Origin: Carnegiea gigantea
Taxonomy: Eukaryota > Streptophyta > Magnoliopsida > Caryophyllales > Cactaceae
Reading direction: 5' to 3'
DNA: 64,000 nt
Assembly (NCBI GenBank): GCA_029747015.1
Contig: JAKOGI010000576.1
Location: 358,501-422,500, forward strand
Under the pieces are notes generated by a model that worked only from the letters and a program-made list of their open reading frames with translations, searched no databases and was not told the origin of the DNA. Below are positions 12,080 to 22,500 of this stretch, piece by piece (the stretch's first letter is position 1; each line of letters starts with the position of its first letter). The position numbers were made by a program, and so were the translations under genes.

Positions 12080-12237
12080 GATGCAAGCAAGCAAAAGATC
12101 GATGTACCGAGTAGTTAGCCACGAAATGTCAACCGAACTAAGTAGGAAGGACACCTCCTAGGGATAAGGCAACTCAAGGGCCAAGCATACGAAGACCCAA
12201 AGTCAACGGGGACGTTGCCTGATTAGGCGGGGGAGAA
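12080..12237 (+). other. 3' untranslated part and polypurine tract of the gag-only element
   Basis: Short non-coding stretch ending in AGGCGGGGGAGAA (12225-12237), a polypurine tract directly before the 3' LTR, as expected for plus-strand priming. It confirms the plus orientation. Confidence 0.75.
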
Positions 12238-12800
12238 TGTCACGGGCCGCGTTTCCGGATAATTCTAGAATGTTTCAGAATCTTCTAAAATGATCTGGAA
12301 CCTTCTGGAATATGCTAGAATATTCTAGAACCTTCTGGAGTACTCTAGAATAATCTAGACTATTCTAGAAGCTTGCAAAGTATCTAGAATCTTGTGGAGA
12401 GTCCTAGAGCCTTCGATGCTATACTAGAATATTCTAGACTACTCTCTAGAATGTTCCACGCTATTCTACATGTAGGATATTTGTATAGAATATTCTGGAA
12501 GAGTAATAATACCCATAGGATTGAATAGATTCCACCGCCCATTGAGGAGCAGATGTGTATATAAACCCCCAGGGGGCTCATTTATAGCCAAGCTATTGAA
12601 AGCATTCAAGTGTAATACAAAAGATTCTCCCAAACTCTTTCTCTATCTAAATTCTGTCCGAGAGTGTGTGTGTGCTTAGTTAGCTTCTCAAGCCTAAGTT
12701 AAGCATCCTTTAAGGCTTACTAGCAAACAGAGGAAGAGTTCCAAACAAAGTTTGCTAGGCCGCACGGGTCTAAGTTTGAGTGAATTATCAACCTGTGACA
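12238..12800 (+). repeat. 3' LTR of the gag-only element
   Basis: 563 bp, TGTCACGGGCC to ACCTGTGACA. Carries the better-preserved decamer array (12261-12370), a second cluster of GAA/TTC motifs (12423-12446), a proximal triple motif (12488-12500) and a TATA box TATATAAA at 12558-12565. Confidence 0.9.
12261..12370 (+). promoter_or_regulatory. Eleven-unit decamer array of heat-shock-element-like pentamers, 3' LTR copy
   Basis: Eleven tandem decamers on the pattern nnTTCTRGAA. GAA is exact in eight units and TTC exact in six. Four perfect consecutive pentamers, GAA-nn-TTC-nn-GAA-nn-TTC, occupy 12318-12335 and three occupy 12298-12310. Alternating GAA/TTC every 5 bp is the binding pattern of trimeric heat-shock factors. 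A further perfect triple motif at 12488-12500 lies about 58 bp from the TATA box (12558-12565). The sequence pattern is seen directly; heat responsiveness is inferred. Known precedent: ONSEN (ATCOPIA78) in Arabidopsis is heat-activated through such sites in its LTR. Confidence 0.65.
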
Positions 12801-13020
12801 TTTAGCTGAGGTCGTAAAGGCAAAGGGCAAAATTCGCAATCTTACGTAGGATGGATGCAGATGCAAGAGTGAATACAAGAAAGCTTTCAAGGTCTAAGCC
12901 TCACCACAAACGCTTAAGTCTTGTTGAGGAGAAACGTGTTTAAAATTTTGGAGTATGGTTGAGAAAAAAAGGTTTTAAAACTAATTCTTGGTCTATATCT
13001 GGCTCCAGGAGTCAAAATCT
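12801..13020. other. Tat-like element 3' region between the gag-only element and the minisatellite
   Basis: No gene seen. On the minus-strand element model this is part of the 3' untranslated region between the antisense frames and the 3' LTR. Confidence 0.4.
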
Positions 13021-13370
13021 TTTTGAGAGATTAAAACACTTCGAGCTCGAAGGTCTGACACATATAAATCCATTTCGATCTCGAAGGCCTCAAACCTATA
13101 AGTCCATTTTAAGGCTTGAAGATCTCACACCTGTAAAAATTTTTAATGTTTAAAGATCTCGCACCTATAAAATGTTTTTAGGCTTCAAGGCCTCACACCT
13201 GTAAACGTTTTGAGGCTTGAGGGTCTCATAGCTGTAAAAAAAAATTTGGGGCTTAAAGGTCTCATAGGTGTAAAGGTTTTGAGGTTAGAAGGTTTCACAT
13301 CTATAAGAATTTTTGAGGCTTAAAAGGTCTCAAACTTGTAAAAATTTTACATTTGAAGGTCTTCCATCTG
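13021..13370. repeat. Degenerate minisatellite, unit about 35-45 bp
   Basis: About eight or nine imperfect units of the form 'gaggcttgaaggtctcacacctgtaaaaattttt'; recurring anchors are 'ggtctca', 'cacctrtaa' and 'gaggctt'. It continues for part of a unit (ctcacacctataaaaaga) on the far side of the foldback element at 14433, showing that the insertion split the array. It lies where Tat/Ogre elements are known to carry variable tandem repeats in their 3' UTR. Confidence 0.8.
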
Positions 13371-14432
13371 TAGGGGTAGGAATTTGTATCCATTAAATGG
13401 GTACCCATCTTTAGCCATCCAAATTGGGTTGGTAAACCCATTAAGAATCGACAAAGGGTATAGGATAAATAAAAAGATAATGTTATCCTTGTATAATAAT
13501 CAAAATTACCGTGAAACACTCTTTTAATCTCTTCCTTGAGCATAAGATCGACCGGAATTTAGGAGCAAAATCTAACTTCAATAGTTCGTATCGAAACTTG
13601 ATTATCTGACTTGAAAGATTAATAGAGGCTCAAATCCAAATTTTGAGTTCAACATTCTTTCATTTGATGCCACGATAATTAAGTTAACTTTTGCCCTCAC
13701 TTAAACAATAAAATTGACATCTTTGGATAATAAAACAATTTTAACAGTTTAGATCAAAACTTGATTATTGGATAGAAAAGATTAAAATCAGTTCCAATTT
13801 AAATTTTAAACTCAACATTTCTTCATTTAGTCAACATTTTTTCTACCACAACAATTCAATTAACATTTATGACAATTATCTTAGTGGAGATAAATGTTAA
13901 TTAAATGAGATAATTTGGAGGTCAAAATTTATTATCAAGTTTCTTTTAATCTTTCCCACAAGATGATCAAATTTTAATCCAAACCATTGAAATTATTTTA
14001 ATTGCTAAAAATACCAATTGAATTGCTTTAGTTGCGAAAAATGTTAATTAAATTATTGTAATGAAGATAAATTTTAATAAAATGAAAGAATTTAGAACTC
14101 AAAATTTAGGTTGGAACTTCTTTTAATCTTTCCTCTCGAATACTAAAATCTCAAGTTGAGCAGTTGAAGTTAGATTTTCCTTTTAAACTTCAATGGGCAG
14201 CATCATCTCTTCCTTTTTTGTAGTTATGAGTATTGGGTAGTAAATATATAAATCTATGAATACCCATGACTAATAACAAATATGGGTAGTACCCATCTGG
14301 ATAATACCGATTTTGGTACTACCCATATGAATATCAAAGGCTATGGGTTGAGTATATATTGTCTGAAAATATCTCTGGGAAAAATGTGGGTATGGGCATA
14401 CCCTATCCATATTGTCCCAATTCCCACCCTTA
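13371..14432. mobile_element. hAT-like foldback element (MITE-type), about 1.06 kb
   Basis: The ends are TAGGGGTAGGAATT and, read from the other side, TAAGGGTGGGAATT, resembling the TAGGGGTGGGMA ends common on plant hAT elements. Inverted similarity continues inward: 'aaaatctaacttcaat' (13569) pairs with the complement of the segment near 14166-14190, and 'gaaagattaa' with 'ttaatctttc'. There is no coding capacity. It interrupts the minisatellite. The 8-bp flanks (TCCATCTG and CTCACACC) both derive from the repeat unit but are not identical, so a target duplication is not proven. Confidence 0.6.
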
Positions 14433-15255
14433 CTCACACCTATAAAAAGATATTTAGAAAAAGATCTTTTTAAATTAGAAAAAGATCTTTTTAAAAAAAG
14501 AAACAAATTCCAACACAACAAGAAAGAGTTGTTAAGGCTTTTCACCATTTATTTTACATGATAGGCCGAGTTTCAAGCAAGCAGATGGACGTTGCTCATG
14601 AACGAGCAAACAAATCATTTTTTTAAAAATCAAGTCTCAATGGCATGACTAATACTGCAATTAGGTTGATTGTTGAGGTAGGACCATGATGTAGCATGCT
14701 AGCTACTCTCAGCGACATAATTTTAAACCTAGTGGAGCCGCTAGATGCTTTCACCTATCGCTAGTATAGGTTATAAAAAAACTGTTGCAACTATTTCTCT
14801 TCATTTCCCGCTCACTTTGAATCTTCCTCACTCAAAAGCTACCATTGTTAGCCATTCCTAAGCTTCTAGAGCTTTCATTCTTACATCAATTTCATAAGTA
14901 ATTGCTTCACTCTTGTTTTGGCATTGCTTACTTAATTCTTGGCATTTGAATTGAAATTTTGAATTTCATGCCTATGTGGAGGATGTGAGTGTTTGTGTGT
15001 TTTGGTTATCTGGACCTCCATTTTAGAGAATTTGATGTGCAAATTTGCATGTTTAGAATGTTTCTAGCATGTGGAGAACTATTCAGAATGAAAATTAAAT
15101 TTAGATTTTGCTCCCTGATCATTTGTACCAATTTTAGTTTTTTTAGTTCCAATCAATTCTAACTAAAATGATTACCAAGTCTTTGCATACCATAGGGGTT
15201 TGAACTTCCCCGTTATCACTCATGAACTAAATCTTTTGAAATTTGCATGTAGACT
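14433..15255. other. Tat-like element 3' region, no gene seen
   Basis: Starts with the tail of the minisatellite (to about 14450) and a duplicated 'aaaaagatctttttaaa' (about 14457-14496). The rest is A+T-rich and non-coding by inspection. Confidence 0.4.
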
Positions 15256-16795
15256 ATGGCTATTACACAACCTGCTCATTACATCGTTGTGGTGACGATA
15301 GGTTATTGGAGGACGAATATGGGATTCGAACATGGACCCCTAACAACTTGATTGACACCTTCAACCTACTATGCATGGAGGATAACCATAAGCACATCTC
15401 TACCATTGCATGACAGGGTGTGGTAAGTTTTCTTCTTTCTTCTGAGTTAATGCTTCTTTTCTACGGTTCCTTAATTTTCTTAGAGTCTTTCTAATTATTC
15501 GTATTTTGTTGCCTATAATGTTTTGCTCTCTTTTTTCTTTGGTAGAATCAAGAATTTGTGAAAAGGTTATCGACACTTGAAGGATATCAAGTGTATCCAT
15601 GGGAGTGTCATAGGTATCATTAAGGAAGTGGTGACGTGCTTGCTTTAACCCCTAATCAAGGCTTGTGAAGCCTAGAAGACAACTAATCTCCACAGGACTT
15701 TGATGAAGAGGTTTTATGACCTTATCAACACCTTTCATTTCCCTCTAAGAGAGATGATGGTAACCCAATAGATTTTTGCATATTGACTTGTGTTCTTTTC
15801 AGGTCGACCTCGTTGAAATATAACCCGTACTTTAAGTTAGAGAGACAGAAGCATATCAAGTTCTTTAGGTTCTTGGCTAAGAGATGGCCTCTCAAGTCTA
15901 ACTCTACTGAGTACTCCATGATGAAGGAGGTCTTCGAGGGCTCCTTATATGGTCTTTCCTATGAAAAACTCTTCCCCCTTTTCATGGCATACTTGCTTAG
16001 TTGCACTATTTTTGCTGACAATGGCAACTGGTGCCATCTTCATTGGATGACAAACTTAGAAGACATAGTAGAGGTGGATGGTCTCTAATTTGGAATCAAA
16101 GATTTTGCTGCACTTCTAAAGTAAATGAAGGTTGCTTAAATGTAGGATGGAAATAACTTTCCTATTATGACCTTGGGGTTTTCTTAAAGGTGCTCGATGT
16201 AGGCTTTGCTTATTTGTTTTAATTTATTCTTGTTCATTAGGATGACATTATTTTTCTCTTGCTAACTTATCTTTTCATTTTTGTTCTACTTTGTAGTTTT
16301 GGTTTCTAGAGTACTTCCTTAGGATAGCTCCTAGCACTAAGAGTGCTCAACAAATGCCCTTTATGACATAATGGGCTGAGAGTAACCACACTAGTGAAGC
16401 TCCAACACTTAAGGACATCAATCGCTTTTGAGTGCCATTAAATGGCAGACCATGGAGGATATATGCGCCTCTTCTTTTCTTTTTCTTTTTCTTTTCTATT
16501 TCCATTGACAGTTTAAGGCATTCATTTTTTGTCGACTTTATGTGACTTAGGACCCTTGGGTGGATGCTAAAGGCTTAACTACTTGTATTTGCAAGGCCCG
16601 AGCCCTTTCTCTCCGAAGAGCTATCATTGAGGTTCCCTTTGGATGTGTTTGGTACCTTAGGGAAAGGGTGAACCACCAAGCGATTCCGAACTTGATGGTG
16701 CCTTGAAGGCGTACGTGTCATCGTCAATGGACCATGTGCACCTTCTCTCTCAACCTCGAGCATATTGTTGAGTGCATAGGTGGAAAGGATTATGT
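15256..16795 (+). pseudogene. Antisense extra reading frame of the Tat-like element, plant-mobile-domain-like
   Basis: Plus-strand coding remnants, opposite to the element's own genes. ATG at 15256 opens MAITQPAHYIVVV. Later segments read RTLMKRFYDLINTFHFPLRE (about 15700), then 15783-16088 with KRWPLKSNSTEY and IFADNGNWCHLHWMTNLED, then FLEYFLRIAPS (about 16300) and VWYLRERVNHQ (about 16650). The pieces are separated by T-rich, intron-like gaps with gt...ag borders, for example ending tttggtag at about 15545, ttcttttcag at 15803 and tactttgtag at 16296. The pattern resembles plant-mobile-domain (PMD) or DUF1985-type transposon proteins; I cannot choose between them by eye. Stops and frame changes make it a pseudogene. 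Antisense extra ORFs between integrase and 3' LTR are known from Tat-lineage elements. Confidence 0.45.
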
Positions 16796-16800
16796 CTATC

Positions 16801-18008
16801 TGATACGGCCGCAAGCGCATGATGGTGTTGTAGCATATCAAGGTCGATCCTGCAGAAACTTGGTCAAGCTGGGTTGTATTCCCTTAAGATAAGCTAAGCG
16901 AATCAATACTTGATATTGAAATTAAACTAATATATTATCTAATCTAAATAATCATTGGAATTAAGCGAAATAAGCAATCACCCGATCTACGCATCAATCA
17001 AGCACTTCTTCCTTAATTGGTTGTGTTAAAACTGATAATTGAAGTATCATAACCCACTTTCAATGTGAAGTGAAATCCTTACATCTATCGATCATCATTT
17101 CTCAAGGGCTCTTGATTTGTTTAGGCTCATTAAGCATGCCATTATCATATTCATGGTTTCTCAATTAGTGTGTTCTCTCAAGAGTCCAAACAATCAAGTC
17201 AAATCCTATAGTTCAAGTATCGAATTTCACCTTTCAATCCTTCATCCAACACCCAAAACATATAAGAAGGTGATCAAGTCTTTTACAAGACAGTAAACAT
17301 CTAGGATCTAATAAAACAATCCAAAAATTCCAAAATACTCAAAGAGATGAACAACAAATCGAGAACATAACTTTTATTTGCATAAATCTGAAATAAAAAC
17401 AAAGTCATAATCAAAATTACAAAACATAAGTCCAAAGATAATGAGAAAATAGAAGAGAACAGAAGAGAAAAGAAATGATCAGCCAATTAACGCACTTGAA
17501 TCCGTCGATTGTAAACTCGATATGGAATCCTTGCAAATCTTCACTTCAACTCTCTCTCTCAAATATATTCTAAATTCTAATCTAATTGATAAAGTTGATG
17601 AGAGGAAATTGGAATGGATGGGATGAGGTTGAAAACAACCCTTTTATAGTGAATATGTTGCAATCAAAACATAGAAACCGCTAGGAAGTCGAACAATCGC
17701 GGGAAAACGCAACGATCCGGGGGAAGGGGGCACCACCACGGACCATTCGTGGTGGCCACTGCCTCAGTGTTCTCTTATTCTTCTCTTTCTTCCATGGGCA
17801 TGGTGATTGGGGGCGTTCATGGTGAGTGATAAGGATGACTTCCAGGTCAATTTTTGATCCAAAGGTCTCAAAACCTGCAAAAGTCATCAAAGGACTATAC
17901 GCAAGCATAAAATGGGATTTTTGGGGTAAAAACTAAGTATAAAACTTATAAATCCCCTAAAACGCATCAAAATGACCCTAAAATAATATGCTCTATAGGT
18001 ACTTATCA
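16801..18008 (-). repeat. Athila-like solo LTR
   Basis: Runs TGATACGGCC to CTTATCA on the plus strand and is homologous to the LTRs at 38886-40192 and 46604-47843: all three start 'tgay-tatgcccgcaagygcac'-like and end 'agtac/actt..atca'. It is flanked by a perfect 5-bp duplication CTATC (16796-16800 and 18009-18013). There is no interior, so this is a solo LTR left by recombination between two LTRs. Read on the minus strand it has a TATA box (complement of CTTTTATAG, 17641-17649) with a hairpin (17733-17755) upstream. Confidence 0.9.
17733..17755 (-). promoter_or_regulatory. Hairpin upstream of the TATA box in the Athila solo LTR
   Basis: CCACCACG, a 7-nt loop, then CGTGGTGG: a perfect 8-bp stem. 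It lies about 90 bp upstream of the minus-strand TATA box. The equivalent hairpin recurs in the Athila-like LTRs at 39786-39810 and, opened by an insertion, at 47543-47584. Confidence 0.55.
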
Positions 18009-18603
18009 CTATCACTTGGATAGGGGGGATTATTGTGAGCTTATCCATGATCACCTAATGCTTCTTATTACTTCTAATCTAAGCCCCATGTTTCCTTATG
18101 TGGCCTTTCTTTTTTTGTATGTTATCTCCTATATTGAATATGTCGATTTGCATTATGTCGTACATGAAGGGCATCCCAGTAATAAGTGCCAAGCTGACGT
18201 ATGTTGATGTGCTCGAAGTGTAGTAATATAAGACGGTCGAAGAGGTTAGGGATGTTGTTATCCCTGAAATGCATAACAGCCCTCTTAATTGGCAAGGTTA
18301 AGACTTTCCTCTTGGTATTCTTCCTTGATTCTTTTCCCTTTTTTTAGATTCTCACGTGTTGTCATGCATTTTCTTTACATGTTTAATTAGGAATAGAGCA
18401 TTGCTATAGCTTAAGTAGTGGCTAAGCTTAAGGCTACTATCTATCGAATTAGGCAATGTTGTAGCTATCATCAGGGAGATGACATAGTCGAGGTAGCATT
18501 GTCTTGCCTTAGCTTTTCTTTTGTCTTACAAATGCATTTTTTGTTTGATTTAACTGTATGTGATAGGATCTTCTCATCAAAGTGGTAGCTAGGCTTCCCC
18601 TAC
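18009..18603 (+). pseudogene. Continuation of the antisense extra frame after the Athila solo LTR
   Basis: Joining 16795 to 18014 restores one continuous sequence across the CTATC target. The plus-strand frame at 18016-18207 (GDYCELIHDHLMLLITSNLS, then a hydrophobic stretch and YVVHEGHPSNKC) is probably the downstream part of the interrupted frame. It is followed by T-rich intron-like DNA and then by the insertion at 18609. No domain can be named for this part alone. Confidence 0.3.
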
Positions 18604-18608
18604 TCAGG

Positions 18609-21263
18609 TGTAATAGTCCAACCCTATATTATATTTATTCTTTTCATTAATCTATGTGATTAATTTCGTCGCATTTAAATCATTGTTTTCTTTGTTATTT
18701 CAAGTGGGAAATCTAATGGGCCTCACCTTGCAATTCGAGTTTTGTTTTGTAAAATCATCGAAATTAGACCTTGATATTTATGAATTAAGTGATTTAATTA
18801 TCTTTAGGTCAATCGCAAACTTTTTAAAAAAAAAAAAAAAAAATTTCACAAACGCACTCGGTTTCAGTTCTTTCTCAAAACCGAGCCCATTTAGGGCCGT
18901 TTGCGATGCAACAAGTCTTGAACCTCATTTGTTTAGCTAATCTCACTTAATTAAGCCTTAATCAAGCATGCTTTTCTTGACTTTTCTCTTTCAATTTTCA
19001 GCCAAGTAAATTGAAATATAAATTGTAAAATTTTTTCATTTTGGTTCATTTTTAACCAAGCCTTTTTGTGAGCTTCTCTCTCTTCCCTCTCCTCCTCTCT
19101 CTACACGGCAACAACAGAGAAACCATCACCATTTCAGCCACCTTCAACCACCAAAAAACCCACCAAACATCCCTACTCACCACCCCCAAACATCCCTTTC
19201 ACTTTCATAGACATCAAGCATCATTTCTAGCAACTTTCTCAAGCACAAAGTAAGTGTTCTTTTGACCCCTATGTTGATTTGTGTTTTGATTCTTGATCTT
19301 GTTGATTTTTGGTTCTTATTATGGTTGTTTTAGTGATGGATCATGCTGTTTTTGAGGTTTTAAGAACCTCCTTGTTGATGGATTAAGGTAGAGATGAAGT
19401 TAGGGTTAGGGTTTCATCTTGTTCATGCAAGTCACTTGTTCAAGTGAGGTTTATTGCTTGTTTTATCCTTGTTTTGGCTTATGTTTTAATATATTGAAGT
19501 TTCTTGTGGTGTTTATGGTGTTTGGGAAAAGATGGAAGTGAGTTCAAGTTAACCCAAAGCTAGGGTTTTGCTCAAAATGCATGATTTGGACCAACTAAGG
19601 CTAAATGTGTGGTGTGTGAGTATATGTGACTAAAAAAGGGAGCTTTATTTGATATGAATATGAAAAGAAATTATGTATGGTGTTTTTGTATGAGGTTGGG
19701 ATGTACCAAAGTGTATTTACACACTCTTAAAAAGGAGTTTGAGTTGGGGATTGGTGAAAAACATGAAGGAAAACACTAAAGCAGTGCTGCTGGAATTTTC
19801 AGAGACACAGGGCAGGCTTTGAAAGGAAACTGGTAATGATCGGCCAATCCAAAAATTCTGATTTTTGGTGGGGAGATAGGTCAGTCTGTTAGCTTCAAAA
19901 TGACTCTTGAATCGCATCAATCCGAGGTCTGTGGAAAAAGTTATGGTCATTTTACCGAACCTGTGCAGGATGGGTTTAAAACTGACATGTTAGTGTTCTA
20001 ACCCCTTTTTAGGAAACCTAGCATGGGAGTCATGTTTTGAGTCCTTGGTGAAAGTTTTAGAGGCCTTCCTAAGCTATTTATATTGGGGTCTTACGTCCTA
20101 TTTGGAGGTCGGGACGCTGAGTTATGGGTTATTCTTCCCATACCCTCCTTTGAAGACCAAATGTTCTAAATTAGCTACCATGTCTCACTTCTCATTTTTT
20201 TAGTTTACATCAATGTCTTTTTGGTTACTCATGAACCGTTGTGTAACAGCTCTTCATAAGCCAATTTTATTTAAAATTATCAGTTATGAAAACATGATCG
20301 TTTCTAACCTCATGTTCCTGTAATGGACTTTTTGAGCAGAATCAAGGCCTAAGCTTCCATTTTCTTCACTTTTGTATATCTCATTCCTCTGTGCATTAAC
20401 ATTTAAAACTTCCAGGTACGTTTATTGCCTGTATCTTTAGTACTCAGCATGCATTTATCAAAATCATAATATTTTGATAAGCAGCATCAATGAATCATTT
20501 TAATCAGTGTTTCATCACATAATTGGTGACCCCGTCAGTTATCAGTTACAGGGCATTGCCCTCAGTTACCCGCGCGGCTTCAGGCCAGGTCCCTCGGTCG
20601 GCTTGGCAGGTGTACACCTATTCACAGATCGTAACAGTTACTAAAGGGGTGCACTAGCAGATAATAATCCGCAATACAGTTTTATATACATCTCATTCCC
20701 TATTTTCACTTAAAATGAATTGCAAGTGGGTCCTAAATTACTTTTCAATGAACCTTTAACAGTACAGGGATATATGTACTGAGCTTTGGCTCACAGTTCG
20801 AAATATTTTTATGTTTTGTTTTAGGCAAATGTTCAGTGAACCGCCCTGAGGCGGGCAGGGAGGCCGGAGGTGATAAATGAGACAGAACCCTTCATGTAGT
20901 GGACGGTGTGGGAGAGCCAAGATGCTATCGTGGCATATTGTGATGTATTTTGGAGTGCCTAATGTATTTTAAGTTAACTTATGTATTTTGATGCTGCGAC
21001 TGTATTTCCAAACCGAGTTATGTAAGGTTGTGTTATTCTTGGGATGTTAGAACCTTTTTGTATACAATTGAATGGTTTGGGTGTTATGATGGTGTATACC
21101 CTATTATGGGGTAACCTTTGGATTAAGATAAATCTTCATGTTTAATGCAAGCCTTGTCCTTCATGGACGGCGGTAACGCCCCGTTCATTGAGTCATTGTA
21201 TCTTATTGGTATTCTTAAGCAGATGGAAACAGGAAATGGATCATGTATACTTGGGGTGTTACA
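18609..21263 (+). repeat. Tekay-like solo LTR, 2.66 kb
   Basis: Begins TGTAATAGTCCAACCC and ends CTTGGGGTGTTACA, with perfect TSDs TCAGG (18604-18608 and 21264-21268) and no interior. Large size with TGTRA...GGGGTGTTACA ends is typical of Tekay/Del chromovirus LTRs, whose end is normally followed by an iMet primer site; that sets the plus orientation tentatively. It is the inverted counterpart of 24513-27570: for example the 'ggtaacgccccgttca' region at 21171 matches the complement of 'ggggcattaccgccg' at 24597. No gene lies inside. Confidence 0.88.
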
Positions 21264-21268
21264 TCAGG

Positions 21269-22500
21269 AACCATAACTTGCTCCGAATTCCTCTTTGGGG
21301 TAAGTGCTTTTTCGTGGGGTATGCTGAGTAGAGAGGGTCCTCTTCTTATTCTCCACCATAGCCAAGCTATAGTAGCTTCCTAGGCTACGATATGGGTTTT
21401 GACAAGGACCTGACTTTCTACCATTTTTCAACTATTTTGAGATCCTGCATCATTCATGGACGGGTATTCTCTAGCAGCATGTGTTTAGATTTTAGCCTCC
21501 ACCTCACTTAATGGAACCCACTTGTTAGGCCCTAGTTTCTGTATTTTTCCTCCATCGCCAAGGAATCGAGGTTGGGAAATAGCCTTCCGAGAATGAAGAT
21601 GATGATAAGAAGGGGAATGCCCCTTTTTCTTATAGAAGTCTCTTAATTCAGACACTTCAAACATTTTTTTTTTTTTTGGGACAATGTGCATTTTAAACAA
21701 TGTTTTTTGCATATTTTTATGACAAATGACTTAAGATTAGGAATCTCTTTATTTTTTTTACACATTATCGATATTATACTCAATGTTAGAGTGGTATTAA
21801 GTGTTTAGACACCTTGTTAAGGTTGACCTCAATCATTAGAGCATGAAGTTAAGTGTGTGCATAGTTTGTTGTCATTGAGCTTAATTATTGGAGTGTTGGC
21901 ATTAAGTATTTGCATACCTTGTCAGGATTGAGCTCAATTGTTGGAGCGTTGTTGCTAAATCTTGGGGCGAGTGCAGAGCCAAGAGAATCCATAAAAAATT
22001 AAGAAGTATTAAGTTTTCATTAAAAAAAAGAAAAAGAAAATTAAAAAAAGAACTCCAAAAAGGTAAAACCTTCTCCCTCTAGTTTTTTTTTTATGTAGAA
22101 ATTTTAAATGAGTTTTTTAGGAGGAAAATTCAAAAGGATTATCAAGAGAAGGGAAGAAAAGAGTTTTTTTTTTTTTTAAAAAAAATTTGAGGCCTAATGC
22201 GAAAATATTATGGCTTGGTGGAAAAGTAAGGTCAATCACGTTAATCAGAGGATTGCTGACTTAGCGGTAGAACTTGGGGCCCAACGGCAATCGCTAACCC
22301 CTAAATTATGTTGTCAGCCCCCTGACAGTAAGCAAATTCATACTGCTTCAGGGGTTGGTCCTGCGGGGGATTTATTTCTTTAAAACCTAAACAGTGTGAT
22401 GTATTTTTTTTTCAATTCTGGCCTTTCAGTAGCCTAATCACACTAGAGCTTCATACTTGTTCTCCATGGTTCCTTTGATGTGATCTTCACTGTCTCAACC
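21269..22500. other. Tat-like element 3' region, no gene firmly seen
   Basis: Contains repeated 'ttaagtgttt(gc/ag)ataccttgt..aggttgagctcaat' phrases at about 21795-21950, a loose tandem repeat. Two A- and T-runs follow (about 22020-22200). Only short open frames without family features are present. Confidence 0.4.

Larger units (their letters stand above)
9699..12800 (+). mobile_element. Gag-protease-only LTR retrotransposon (TR-GAG type) inside the Tat-like element
   Basis: Two LTRs of 582 and 563 bp (TGTCACGG...GTGAYA) bracket a 1957-bp interior with a near-perfect initiator-tRNA-Met primer site (10283-10294) and a polypurine tract (12225-12237). The only coding content is one gag-protease frame; there is no room for RT or integrase, so the element is non-autonomous. 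It sits 15 bp from the end of the host element's 3' LTR. The flanks CTTTG and TTTAG do not form a clean duplication. The LTRs carry an unusual decamer array described separately. Confidence 0.88.

Noticed and set aside
9699..12800. Clean target-site duplication for the gag-only element
   Set aside because: Flanks CTTTG and TTTAG agree at only three of five positions.
13021..13370. CRISPR-like array
   Set aside because: Units are degenerate throughout and lack identical repeats with unique spacers; the setting is a plant retrotransposon.
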